Counted from the stretch's first letter, positions 51,601 to 59,363 are shown. The stretch: DNA of 64,000 nucleotides from Croceimicrobium sp965279135 (GCA_965279135.1 OZ257133.1:434001-498000), one strand, 5' to 3'. Numbers and translations are program-made. Notes: generated by a model from the letters alone, not told the origin.

Positions 51601-51860
51601 ACGGTTTATCAATTGACGATACTGACTTGAAGCAACCTAATGTTTATCCCAATCCCGCCAGAGATATCTTGAATATTGAACTACCCATGGAGCATACTTA
51701 TACCCATTATCGCATTCTAAGTATTGGCGGGAGACTTTTGTTAGATGGGAATTTGGATGATTCTTTTGTTTCGATTAAAAGTCTGAGTGTAGGTCAGTAT
51801 ATAATCGAGTTGGAGGATGAAAGCGGAGAGACCTGGAGAACCAACTTTTTAAAGAACTAA
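48633..51860 (+). CDS. Large secreted BNR-repeat protein with GEVED and type IX sorting domains
   Basis: 1075 residues with signal peptide MIYRTLLILLAFSYWASAQ. Residues about 100-750 hold many Asp-box repeats (STDGGQNWASS, SVDGGQTWNQ, SDDGGQSFSQ, TYDQGNSWTN), giving propellers. A GEVED-type domain follows (RVLAWIDYNNDSAFAWDEALP to GGEAEDYSIAL, about 900-990). The last 75 residues are a type A sorting domain (NVYPNPARDILNIELP, ending in TNFLKN), so the protein is exported by the type IX system to which PorQ belongs. It may be an adhesin or a polymer-binding enzyme; the target is unknown. Compare the gene at 1780. Confidence 0.88.
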   Translation: MIYRTLLILLAFSYWASAQEYKAMMLDPQYSIPEVKAAAEAWFEANGKGEGSGHKGFQRWLWANEFKYGPEGNRAEVDPYFVSKQWQSIQANMEQSASTQWVDMGPYSIDSITGHYSPGLGRVECFYEDPNDSDYLYLGSRSGGFWKSTDGGQNWASSTTEFLVATGVNTMTVSPTNRDSVLINLRNARNGTSHGIYRSVDGGQTWNQTPFNPVNLSWMGMGTSGQVYQLAYHPSIPNRVYVGTNDGLYISNDNLQTWTRVLSQANVTHIQFHPTDTAVVYIYDDYFWGPNGDVVLVSNDGGLTFTSSATLTNNSGSNVEIAVSPDCPNCLYAASANGVWKSTDQGGNFKFMTNPPGVCDGFAVSDVDTSIMVYGMLDIHRSDDGGQSFSQVADWFINGPQGFNSPQYVHADLREIISRNGEFIIGTDGYLARSTNTGQDWQRLSRGTGIRENYSIGLSQSESYSTMAGSQDNGTSIYRKEGWVEFYGADGMESIIHPLNPEWMMGSVQFGTRRLTFDAGRTQQGATPSGQSGSWEAPLDRSSTDHFKIYHFGDNIYSSTDYGLNWTQVGSPLFTNEVARAAIAPNDGDILAVSWSNAFQMSFNGGQTFRFRGTGLPNSTITDIAFAPHSDSIIIVTYGTHQNNGNKVFITYDQGNSWTNITANLGDMPIRTAVIDDSPDHNIYLGAEIGVYVKPLNGNNWTLYNTGLPNMTVTDLEIMHGANLLRASTWGRGMWQISLKDRAAYPKIAETYLEHRVGFQSPTDVMAQNVRALISYGANVDTVYLHWSLNSLSLDSSIAMVNLRDSTWQTVRPIPAQAVGGDIYFKVFAVGDQNDTSATYRFHYRVQDEGYCQTGNTSTFTPNYIDEVILSNLQHTSGRSAYRDFTTLFANLNTNQTYTLSVHVRNPEPGDRVLAWIDYNNDSAFAWDEALPVDPIDPQDYAYATFTVPQFSDDDTVRMRIRIMPDYIQADACNFYGGEAEDYSIALIGNGLSIDDTDLKQPNVYPNPARDILNIELPMEHTYTHYRILSIGGRLLLDGNLDDSFVSIKSLSVGQYIIELEDESGETWRTNFLKN

Positions 51861-51861
51861 T

Positions 51862-52272
51862 ATGCGCCATTTCTTTCCAGCCTTGTTGGCGGTTTTGTTC
51901 TTTTCGGGATGCGGTTCTTATAAAAGTGTTTTAGAAACCGAATTAGAAGATTACTACTTCAATCAACATATCGGTGGTACTCAAAGTGCGGGAATAAATG
52001 AAGTCTACTACTTTCATCTCAGCGATGATTCCGTGATTATTGAACAAATGCAAGTGGAGGATACCCGAGTTGATCTTAAATCTCACAATGGGCTTTTGTA
52101 TCATTGTGCCACTCCACTAGCAGATCCACAAAAGGTCAACCCTAATGAGTACAGAAAGGTTATGCTATTTGGAAAAGCCCGGAAAGGCGATGCCGTCGTT
52201 ACCTGGGAATTAGACTCCGTACCGTTGAAGGAACGCATTTTTATGCCTTCTACCGTACAGCCTCATGACTAG
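51862..52272 (+). CDS. Small lipoprotein
   Basis: 136 residues with lipobox FFSGC (Cys about 17). The rest is a beta-rich domain (GINEVYYFHLSDDSVIIEQMQVEDTRVD). No family is recognised. It begins one base after the stop of the large BNR gene, so it is co-transcribed with it, and it converges on the methyltransferase gene with a CTAG overlap. Confidence 0.65.
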   Translation: MRHFFPALLAVLFFSGCGSYKSVLETELEDYYFNQHIGGTQSAGINEVYYFHLSDDSVIIEQMQVEDTRVDLKSHNGLLYHCATPLADPQKVNPNEYRKVMLFGKARKGDAVVTWELDSVPLKERIFMPSTVQPHD

Positions 52273-53024
52273 GCTTTTCTAGCTATGAAAAAGCCATAGC
52301 TGTAAAATTCTTTAAAGCGTTCAAAGGTTTTGATTTCAGTTTCATATTCTTTTACGATTGCTTGAGCGGTAGCGGAGTGTTTGTGATCTGCCAGGAAATC
52401 CGGAAAAGTTAAAGCGAGGGGGGCGTAGTAGTTTTTAGACCAACTGTTGGCACTAAGAACAAAATGGTCGATCACCTTATAGCCCTCGGATTCCATGGTT
52501 TTTATTTTCTCATCAGGGCTGCTCATTTCCGAATATTGGGATAACCAATATTGCTCTAATTCCAATGGTCTCTGATCTGTAAGCCAAACAATTTCACTTA
52601 AAACAATCGCTCCTTCCTCCTTTAAGAAGGGACGCCAACTCTTTATCCCTTTATGGAATCCCATGCTGTAGATAGCCCCTTCTGACCAAATGAGGTCCAG
52701 GCTTTCAGATTTAAAGGGTAAGGAATTCATATCCGCTTGCAGGGTCCGAATCTTAGAATCTAAATCGGCGCTTTTGGCGCGTGCATTAAGTTCGCTTAAG
52801 AAGTCATCAAAAAGGTCCACTGCAGTGATTTTTCCTTCCAGGGCTTCCGCTAGAACCAACGTTTGACTCCCGCAACCACTACCAATATCAGCCACTTTAA
52901 GCTCCGTCTGGTTATTGAGATTTAGAATTTCGAGTGCCCTCAGAGTTTCTTCCTTGCTACCTGGACCTTGACGCTCAGTTCTGAGGTGCAAGTCGATGAT
53001 CAATTGCATTTCATCTTCGCTCAT
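52269..53024 (-). CDS. SAM-dependent methyltransferase (class I)
   Basis: 251 residues. Motif I is VADIGSGCGSQTLVLAE (44-60), then ITAVDLFDDFLSELN and the later LDLIWSEGAIYSMGFHKGIKSWRPFLKEEGAIVLSEI. The type resembles small-molecule or lipid methyltransferases; the substrate cannot be decided. It overlaps the SMUG2-type gene stop by ATGA, so the two are coupled. Confidence 0.85.
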   Translation of the reverse strand: MSEDEMQLIIDLHLRTERQGPGSKEETLRALEILNLNNQTELKVADIGSGCGSQTLVLAEALEGKITAVDLFDDFLSELNARAKSADLDSKIRTLQADMNSLPFKSESLDLIWSEGAIYSMGFHKGIKSWRPFLKEEGAIVLSEIVWLTDQRPLELEQYWLSQYSEMSSPDEKIKTMESEGYKVIDHFVLSANSWSKNYYAPLALTFPDFLADHKHSATAQAIVKEYETEIKTFERFKEFYSYGFFIARKA

Positions 53025-53707
53025 CTCTCAAGATGTTTTAAGAATTTTTCCAGGTATTCATCCAGTCGTTTTCGACGGTATTGCATGATGAATCGGGGAT
53101 GTTCTAATGGAATCAGCTCTTTGAAAAGATTGGCTTTTTTGTTGATCTTACTCAGAAACTTCATGTTTTTACCGGTCCCCCAAACAATGGCTTGGTCAGG
53201 ATTCCCACAGAGTGCTTTTTGTGCGCGGAGCTTTTCGATCATGAAGTCTTCAACCGCCTCATAGAGTGACTCCTCATCATAGTAATTCCAGTTAATCCAA
53301 TTGCCCTTAGAATTGTAATGTAAAAAGCCTAAAGGGCAAGCGGCACCAATAAACCAGGATTGGTAAAACCTGGAAGGACCGCCATAAGCAGCGATCATCC
53401 GGTAAACAAACTCGGATGAAGTTTCCCGAGTTTCTATGCTAGTATTTATACCGCAGTGATTTCTTAAGGCTGGGGTATCTGTAAAGGGAATTCCGGTTTG
53501 GCCCGCTCCGAGTCGACCAGGGTTAATCCCAAGAATTAGACCTCGAGATTCATTATCGGAATAAAATTTCTTGTAAAATTCCTCTAGTAACCGATCTACT
53601 TCAGGTTGATCCCCCCGGTAGGGATTCATCACCCTTACATCATTTGGCAGTAGAGAATCTTTTAATTCTAGCTGAGCATAGAAGTTCAGGATTTGGTCTT
53701 TGAGCAT
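53021..53707 (-). CDS. Uracil-DNA glycosylase superfamily protein, SMUG2 type
   Basis: 228 residues. Motif 1 is LGINPGRLGAGQTGIPFTD (about 59-77), and the C-terminal motif with His is LEHPRFIMQYRRKR (His203). This is the layout of the SMUG2 group of uracil-DNA glycosylases, which remove uracil or related bases from DNA. It is coupled to the methyltransferase and lies 2 bases after the choice-of-anchor gene. Activity is by homology. Confidence 0.85.
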   Translation of the reverse strand: MLKDQILNFYAQLELKDSLLPNDVRVMNPYRGDQPEVDRLLEEFYKKFYSDNESRGLILGINPGRLGAGQTGIPFTDTPALRNHCGINTSIETRETSSEFVYRMIAAYGGPSRFYQSWFIGAACPLGFLHYNSKGNWINWNYYDEESLYEAVEDFMIEKLRAQKALCGNPDQAIVWGTGKNMKFLSKINKKANLFKELIPLEHPRFIMQYRRKRLDEYLEKFLKHLER

Positions 53708-53709
53708 TA

Positions 53710-55494
53710 CTACTTTTTCAGAATACGCAAGCTAGCTCCATCTTTGCTGCGTAGATAATAGTAGCCTTCAGCTTGATCACTTAGATCGATTTTAGAGGTA
53801 TTATCGAATGTACCAATGAATTTACCCTGGCTGTCGAATAGATCAAAGCTACCCTTGCGACTCAACTTGAAAATGTCATCACTAGGATTCGGGAATACAT
53901 CAAGTTTTTTCTCGCTAAGCTCATCCAGGCTAAAACCTGATCCCAATTGATAAATACTTAGGGTTCCACTAATTTCATTTGAAACTACCAGCAGGGCTTG
54001 GCCATTAGGGCTCTCTGCAGGAGCAATAAAGCTTAAGAATTCAGGACCTAGATCTCCGGCGGCACTATCACTGGCAGCCACACTAAAGTTTCGATCAAGG
54101 ATGTAGGAGTCGAAACTGGGTTGACTAGGATTATCAATATTGTATATCATGATGCCACCCATCCGCTCCAAAGCGATAAAGGCATAGTTGCTGCCATTAA
54201 CCGTCCCTACGCAAATGGCCTCTGGTTCAGGACCTTTATCATCACTGCGACTCTTAAAACTATTGTTGTCATCATTATTAGAGTTAAACTCAGCTTGATG
54301 TAGAATAGCCAAGGTTTGCTCAAATTCATCTCCACTATCCCAAACTAGGTTTCCATCGGTATCCCAAACGCTAAAACTCCTGGCCCCAAAGGAGAAAAGA
54401 GAATCATAAAGGAACATATTGTTGTAATTACCCAGACTGGTCGTAACCTTCAGACGGCCGAGGACGGTATCATTTTGTAAGGTGCTTGGATTGTTGAAAA
54501 CGATAGGATTCAGGTTTACATTGTTAATTCTGCTTTCTTCACTATAGGCAGTATAATCTCTTGCATCTCCTTCGTTAGCGGTTAGGATGTAATCATTAGC
54601 CCCTTGACTATAAAAGGTAATGGCATCCGGTTGATACATCCCAAAAAGGTTAAAGTGATTTTGGATTTTAATCCCGCTGCTTTGATCTGAGGCATCAATT
54701 CCCTGCATGGGTAAGTTGTAGTTTTTGTAACCTAAACCTACTACCGTATCGAGGGTGGCGGTGTTTACATCAATAATTGCCAAGGCATTATTTTCCTGTA
54801 AACTCACATAAGCCTTACTGCCATTACTGTTTAAGGTAATGTATTCCGGCTCTACATCTTCGGAAAAACTAGATAACCCATTATTGCCATATATATTGAT
54901 TAATGGATCGTAAGGCATTGTGTCATAGCGTGTGAAACCGACCGTTTGCACATCAGCCTGACTTAAGCTAGCGGCATTACCCCCACCAATATTGATAATG
55001 GAGACACTGCCTTGTGGGTCAAAAATGTAATCATCGGATGGTTCACCCTCATTAGCAACCAGCAAGTGTTGCAGGGATGGGCTGAAGGTGAGCATATCAG
55101 GCATCGGACCAACAATCAGCTGGTTCACATAGGTTCCATTGGTGTCGAAGAATACGACTTTACCGTCAGACTGAGGAAAGCCTGCCTGCAATGCTACCGC
55201 GACATTATTACCCTGCACCGCTATTGAATTTACCTGCCCACCATAGGGGCTTAGGTCTATTTGGCCTATCCTGCTAGGTTTAGAAAAGTCTCCTAATCGA
55301 ATGATATCAATCTTCCCTTCTGCGGCATTAGTCGAAAAAATTCTCTTTGAGAGGGGTTCGTAAGCATGTACTTCTGCAGCACCTTGATCGAACTTACCGG
55401 TCTGGTAGGTATATACTTTAAACAAGGGTAAATTCTGAGCTTGAGTGCTAATCGCGCCAAGCAATAGGCAGAGAGAAAGGAAATAGTTGCGCAT
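53710..55494 (-). CDS. Choice-of-anchor I beta-propeller protein with type IX sorting domain
   Basis: 594 residues from the ATG at 55494 (MRNYFLSLCLLLGAISTQAQ); a TTG at 55509 is an unlikely longer start. The body is a propeller of the choice-of-anchor I type: VHAYEPLSKRIFSTNAAEGKIDII, LLVANEGEPSDDYIFDPQGSVSIIN, YILTANEGDARDYT, GPEPEAICVGTVNGSNYAFIALERMGGIMIYN. The final 70 residues are a type A sorting domain (LDVFPNPSDDIFKL to SLRILKK), so it is exported by the type IX system. Some relatives carry phosphatase or phytase labels; the activity here is open. Confidence 0.85.
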   Translation of the reverse strand: MRNYFLSLCLLLGAISTQAQNLPLFKVYTYQTGKFDQGAAEVHAYEPLSKRIFSTNAAEGKIDIIRLGDFSKPSRIGQIDLSPYGGQVNSIAVQGNNVAVALQAGFPQSDGKVVFFDTNGTYVNQLIVGPMPDMLTFSPSLQHLLVANEGEPSDDYIFDPQGSVSIINIGGGNAASLSQADVQTVGFTRYDTMPYDPLINIYGNNGLSSFSEDVEPEYITLNSNGSKAYVSLQENNALAIIDVNTATLDTVVGLGYKNYNLPMQGIDASDQSSGIKIQNHFNLFGMYQPDAITFYSQGANDYILTANEGDARDYTAYSEESRINNVNLNPIVFNNPSTLQNDTVLGRLKVTTSLGNYNNMFLYDSLFSFGARSFSVWDTDGNLVWDSGDEFEQTLAILHQAEFNSNNDDNNSFKSRSDDKGPEPEAICVGTVNGSNYAFIALERMGGIMIYNIDNPSQPSFDSYILDRNFSVAASDSAAGDLGPEFLSFIAPAESPNGQALLVVSNEISGTLSIYQLGSGFSLDELSEKKLDVFPNPSDDIFKLSRKGSFDLFDSQGKFIGTFDNTSKIDLSDQAEGYYYLRSKDGASLRILKK

Positions 55495-55509
55495 CGATTT
55501 TTTTTTCAA

Positions 55510-55694
55510 AGAACGGAATTATCCGCTTATAGGTAGAATCAATAAACCCTCCTTCAGATTGCTCGTTATATTAATGTCTTAGCCAGAGTATAAGATTGGT
55601 ATAAAAGCGCTAAGGAGAGCTATGGAATAGCTCATGTTGGTTGGTTGATGAGGTCCTGACCCCCAAAAGGGGTCGGGATTTCTCATTTTTAGGG
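55510..55694. other. Intergenic region between the heme operon and the choice-of-anchor gene
   Basis: The stretch has two hairpins: GAGCTAT-GGA-ATAGCTC (55617-55633, perfect 7 bp), and a 9-bp stem around an AAAA loop (55655-55677) which is best paired on the plus strand and followed there by ATTTCTCATTTTT. The second is near the hemL stop but has no T run on the minus strand. No gene is seen. Confidence 0.4.
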
Positions 55695-56969
55695 CTATAG
55701 TATTTTTCGCGCCGATTCTAAAGTATCATCGATATCGGTATCACTTAAAGCGGCGTTTAGGAACCAGCTTTCATAAGCGCTTGGAGGGAGGTATACTCCT
55801 TCCTTCAACATACCATGAAAGAAATTCTTGAAATGTTGATTGTCGCCTTGTTTTGCACTTTCAAAATCACGAACGGGAAGATCTGCAAAGTGCAGGCTAA
55901 TCATCGATCCTATTCGATTAATTTGATAGTCGATGCCTTTCTCCTTCAGGATGCTGTGTAATCCTTCTGCGATGGTCGAACATTTTTGATCCAGTTCCTG
56001 ATACACCTGAGGATTATCTCTTAGGTGTTTCAGAAGGGTATACCCAGCTGTCATTGCGATCGGGTTACCGGATAGAGTTCCGGCTTGATAGACCGGGCCA
56101 TTTGGAGCAACATATTCCATGATGTCTTCTCTTCCTCCATAAGCGCCTACCGGTAGGCCGGCTCCGATAACTTTGCCATAAGTGATAAGGTCCGCTTCGA
56201 TTCCAGTAGTTTGTTGAGCCCCTCCAAAGCCGAGGCGAAAACCAGTCATCACCTCATCAAAAATGAGAATGATGTTTTCGGCATCACACAATTCTCTCAA
56301 GCCTTCCAAAAATCCAACTTCCGGTAAAATGCAGCCCATATTGCCTGGAATGGGCTCTAGTATAATCGCTGCAATTTCTCCTAGATTAGCCTCTACCAGT
56401 TTCTTTACTCCTTCAAGGTCATTGTACTCCGCAAGTAAGGTGTCCTGCGCGGTGCCCGGCGTAACTCCCGGGCTACTGGGGTGTCCTAAAGTTACGGCGC
56501 CTGATCCGGCCTTTATTAGAAAGCTGTCGCCATGGCCATGGTAGTTTCCGGCGAACTTTATAAACTTGTTTTTACCGCTAAAACCTCGAGCGAGGCGAAT
56601 AGCACTCATGGTGGCCTCGGTGCCGGAGTTTACCATGCGAATACGATCTACATTGGGAATTTCCTGTACGATCAAGCGAGCTAACTCGATCTCCATCTCG
56701 GTGGGTGCCCCGAAAGAGGTGGAACGCTCCGAAGCTTTTTGCACCGCTTCAATCACCGGTTCCCAGGCATGACCCATAATCATCGGGCCCCAGGATGCGA
56801 TGTAGTCAATGTATCGATTGCCATCTGCATCATAGAGGTGGGCACCTTTGGCTCGGGTCATAAAAATCGGATCGCCACCAACGGATTTAAAAGCTCGCAC
56901 GGGAGAGTTTACCCCACCGGGGATGTATTGGGAGGCTTCTTGGAAGAGGGTTTTGCTTTTCGTATACAT
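55695..56969 (-). CDS. hemL: Glutamate-1-semialdehyde 2,1-aminomutase
   Basis: 424 residues from the ATG at 56969 (MYTKSKTLFQEASQYIPGGVNSPVRAFKSVGG). A PLP enzyme that turns glutamate-1-semialdehyde into 5-aminolevulinate. Marks are NSGTEATMSAIRLARGF, GNYHGHGDSF, FDEVMTGFR and the PLP Lys in YGKVIGAGLPVGAYG (Lys266). It is the last gene of the heme operon but is cut off from hemB by the GxxExxY cassette. Confidence 0.96.
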   Translation of the reverse strand: MYTKSKTLFQEASQYIPGGVNSPVRAFKSVGGDPIFMTRAKGAHLYDADGNRYIDYIASWGPMIMGHAWEPVIEAVQKASERSTSFGAPTEMEIELARLIVQEIPNVDRIRMVNSGTEATMSAIRLARGFSGKNKFIKFAGNYHGHGDSFLIKAGSGAVTLGHPSSPGVTPGTAQDTLLAEYNDLEGVKKLVEANLGEIAAIILEPIPGNMGCILPEVGFLEGLRELCDAENIILIFDEVMTGFRLGFGGAQQTTGIEADLITYGKVIGAGLPVGAYGGREDIMEYVAPNGPVYQAGTLSGNPIAMTAGYTLLKHLRDNPQVYQELDQKCSTIAEGLHSILKEKGIDYQINRIGSMISLHFADLPVRDFESAKQGDNQHFKNFFHGMLKEGVYLPPSAYESWFLNAALSDTDIDDTLESARKIL

Positions 56970-56973
56970 AGTT

Positions 56974-56992
56974 TTACCGCAAAGAAGCAAAG
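56974..56992 (+). repeat. Left inverted repeat of the GxxExxY cassette
   Basis: TTACCGCAAAGAAGCAAAG, continued by a further copy of the 8-base unit GCAAAGAA/G (three copies 56979-57002). Its exact reverse complement is at 57406-57424. The flanking bases on the inner side (AGTGGAT and TGGAT) also match. Confidence 0.85.
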
Positions 56993-57010
56993 AAGCAAAG
57001 AGTGGATTCT

Positions 57011-57397
57011 TTAAAATCGGTAAACCATCCTTTGTATTCCTTGCTGCATTTTTTCAACATTAAAATTTAGTATGAGTCCCAACCGATTATCAGTCAGTTT
57101 GAGGTAGGTGAGCAATTGGGCCTGATGGATGGGTAATATTTTCTCAACTGTTTTCAATTCAAGGCAAAGAGTTTTGTCTACTAAAATATCGATTGCGAAA
57201 CTCTTTCCTACTTTCTTTTTCTTATAAAGAATCTCAATAAATTTCTGTCTTTCAAAAGGAATCTTTCTTTTCGTTAGTTCTTCGCAAAGGCAATGCTCAT
57301 AAACTGATTCTAATAATCCAGGTCCCAGAATTGAATGGACTTCAATCGCTGCTCCAATTACACTATTGCTTAAGCTATCCAAATATGCTCTATCCAC
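57011..57397 (-). CDS. GxxExxY family (PD-(D/E)XK-like) protein in the heme operon
   Basis: 128 residues from a GTG at 57397. The family-defining motif is GPGLLESVYEHCL (about 25-37, GxxExxY). The core has AIDILVDKTLCLELKTVE (nuclease-like D-x-n-E-x-K) and HQAQLLTYLKLTDNRLGLILNFN, the PDDEXK_3 pattern. No function is established for the family. It lies between hemB and hemL and is flanked by perfect 19-bp inverted repeats (56974-56992 and 57406-57424), so it looks like an inserted unit. The catalytic residues appear intact. Confidence 0.9.
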   Translation of the reverse strand: MDRAYLDSLSNSVIGAAIEVHSILGPGLLESVYEHCLCEELTKRKIPFERQKFIEILYKKKKVGKSFAIDILVDKTLCLELKTVEKILPIHQAQLLTYLKLTDNRLGLILNFNVEKMQQGIQRMVYRF

Positions 57398-57405
57398 TTT
57401 GCGTC

Positions 57406-57424
57406 CTTTGCTTCTTTGCGGTAA
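57406..57424 (-). repeat. Right inverted repeat of the GxxExxY cassette
   Basis: The exact reverse complement of 56974-56992. It lies just upstream of the GxxExxY start codon, so it also covers the leader of that gene. Confidence 0.85.
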
Positions 57425-57442
57425 GGAAGTGAATAGAAGCTC

Positions 57443-57451
57443 AAAAAAAAA
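57443..57451 (+). repeat. A9 homopolymer between hemB and the GxxExxY gene
   Basis: Nine As (T9 on the transcribed strand), six bases past the hemB stop. No stem precedes it, so it is a weak termination signal at most and a possible slippage site. Confidence 0.3.
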
Positions 57452-57456
57452 CTCTT

Positions 57457-58443
57457 TTATTGTCCTAAGTACTTAATGATGTCTTTCACAAAGTAGGTCG
57501 CAATAAGATCCGCGCCGGCCCGCTTAATCGCAGTAATAGACTCCACCATCGCTTCTTCCTCATTGAGCCAACCATTGGCAGCGGCCGCCTTAATCATCGC
57601 GTACTCCCCGCTTACATGATAAGCACTAACCGGTACGGTGCTTATTTCTTTAGTCTGGCGAATAATATCTAAATAGGCCATTGCAGGTTTCACCATCACC
57701 ATATCTGCTCCTTCTGCCAGGTCTAATTCCACTTCCCGTCGTGCTTCAATAACATTCGCAGGATTCATCTGATAAGTCTTTTTGTCTTTAGGTACATTCT
57801 CCATATCCACAGGTGCAGAGTCCAGAGCATCCCGGAAAGGACCATAGAAGCAAGAGGCATATTTAGCGCTGTAACTCATGATCCCTACATTTTCGAAACC
57901 AGCTGTGTCTAATGCAATTCTGAGGGCCTCAATACGTCCGTCCATCATATCGCTGGGAGCTACAAAATCAGCTCCTGCCTGGGCATGACTTACCGCCATT
58001 TCGGCCAATGCTCCAACTGAAGCATCATTAATAATCATCCCGTCTTCGACAATACCATCATGACCCAGACTAGAGAAAGGGTCCAGGGCCACATCGGTCA
58101 TTAGAAGCATGTTCGGCGCAACTTCCTTAATCATGCGAATGGCCCTTTGCATAAGGCCATCCGGATTAACCGCCTCAGTCCCATCATTATCTTTAAGCTC
58201 ATCGTCAACTTTGACAAAGAGCAGTAGGCTGGTGCACCCTATATTCTGCAGCTCTTTTACTTCTTCTTCCAGGAGATCCAGGCTATATCTATAATAACCC
58301 GGCATCGAGCTGATCTCACTTTTTACACCCTTCCCCTCAACAGCAAAAAGGGGAGCGATAAAATCGGAAGGATGTAATCGTGTTTCTTGTGCGATTCCTC
58401 TTATTGCGGCGGATTGCCTTAAGCGTCTCGGTCTTTGTAACAT
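57457..58443 (-). CDS. hemB: Porphobilinogen synthase (ALA dehydratase)
   Basis: 328 residues from the ATG at 58443 (MLQRPRRLRQS), two bases after the hemF stop; a TTG at 58461 would add six residues. It joins two 5-aminolevulinate molecules. The Schiff-base Lys residues are in IMSYSAKYAS (Lys194) and VMVKPAM (Lys252). The metal site reads DVALDPFSSLGHDG, with Ala/Asp where zinc enzymes have Cys, so it is of the zinc-free, magnesium-dependent kind. Confidence 0.96.
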   Translation of the reverse strand: MLQRPRRLRQSAAIRGIAQETRLHPSDFIAPLFAVEGKGVKSEISSMPGYYRYSLDLLEEEVKELQNIGCTSLLLFVKVDDELKDNDGTEAVNPDGLMQRAIRMIKEVAPNMLLMTDVALDPFSSLGHDGIVEDGMIINDASVGALAEMAVSHAQAGADFVAPSDMMDGRIEALRIALDTAGFENVGIMSYSAKYASCFYGPFRDALDSAPVDMENVPKDKKTYQMNPANVIEARREVELDLAEGADMVMVKPAMAYLDIIRQTKEISTVPVSAYHVSGEYAMIKAAAANGWLNEEEAMVESITAIKRAGADLIATYFVKDIIKYLGQ

Positions 58444-58445
58444 GC

Positions 58446-59363
58446 TTATTCTTTTATCCAATTAAGGGGCTCACTTAATACTTCTACTAATCTTGCTTCT
58501 GGGCTTCCTTCTTCTGGAATTACATTGTAGTCCCAGCGCACGCGAGGCGGTAGACTCATCAGGATGCTTTCGGTACGACCATTGGTGCGCAAGCCAAATA
58601 GAGTCCCACGGTCATGAACCAAATTAAACTCTACATAGCGACCGCGGCGAAGCTCTTGCCAATAGCGCTGTTCTTCCGTAAAAGGTAAATCCTTACATCG
58701 TTCAATTATAGGTAGGTAGGAGGGGAGGAAACTTCTCCCCATATCGGTAGTAAAGGCAAACCAATCTTCCAGGCTTTTTTCCTCATTGGCTTTTAGGTAG
58801 TCGAAAAAGGTTCCACCAATGCCACGCCCCTCATTGCGATGATGATTACGGAAATATTTATCGCAGGCCTCTTTAAATTTCGGATAAAGCTTTTTGCCAT
58901 GCGGGTCAGCAGCCTTTTTCTGTTCAGCGTGAAAGTGCACCGCATCTTCTTCAAAGAGGTAATAGGGGGTCAGATCGCTACCTCCACCAAACCAGGCATC
59001 CATTCTATTTCCAGCCTCATCGTACATTTCAAAAAACCGGAAGTTAGCATGGGTGGTAGGAGCCATCGGATTTAAGGGGTGAATCACCAGGGATATCCCG
59101 CAAGCGAAGAAATTCTTCCCTTCCGTCTGCATATTCTTCTTTAATGCTTCAGGCATTTCGCCATGCACTATGGAGGTACTTACGCCTGCTTTTTCAAATA
59201 CTGCCCCATTGGAAAGTACTCTCGATCGACCGCCACCACCGCCGGGACGTTCCCAATGATCTTCCTGGAACTTCGCTTTACCATCCACATTTTCCATGGC
59301 CAGGCAAATTTCATCCTGAAGGCTGCGAATGAATTCAACAAAGCGGTCCTTTAGATCAGCCAT
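58446..59363 (-). CDS. hemF: Coproporphyrinogen III oxidase, oxygen-dependent
   Basis: 305 residues. It oxidatively decarboxylates coproporphyrinogen III with oxygen, so this organism makes heme in air. Marks are GGGGRSRVLSNGAVFEKAGV, HANFRFFEM, WFGGGSDLTPYYLFEEDAVHFH and EFNLVHDRGTLFGL. The start overlaps the hemE stop by eight bases. Confidence 0.96.
   Translation of the reverse strand: MADLKDRFVEFIRSLQDEICLAMENVDGKAKFQEDHWERPGGGGGRSRVLSNGAVFEKAGVSTSIVHGEMPEALKKNMQTEGKNFFACGISLVIHPLNPMAPTTHANFRFFEMYDEAGNRMDAWFGGGSDLTPYYLFEEDAVHFHAEQKKAADPHGKKLYPKFKEACDKYFRNHHRNEGRGIGGTFFDYLKANEEKSLEDWFAFTTDMGRSFLPSYLPIIERCKDLPFTEEQRYWQELRRGRYVEFNLVHDRGTLFGLRTNGRTESILMSLPPRVRWDYNVIPEEGSPEARLVEVLSEPLNWIKE

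Noticed and set aside
55655..55690. Strong terminator for the heme operon
   Set aside because: The hairpin has its T-rich side on the plus strand and a mismatch on the minus strand, so it is not a convincing minus-strand terminator. I list it only as a structure.
56974..57424. Insertion sequence with transposase
   Set aside because: Inverted repeats are present, but the enclosed gene is a GxxExxY protein and not a transposase. No clear target-site duplication was seen, so I keep it as an unclassified cassette.
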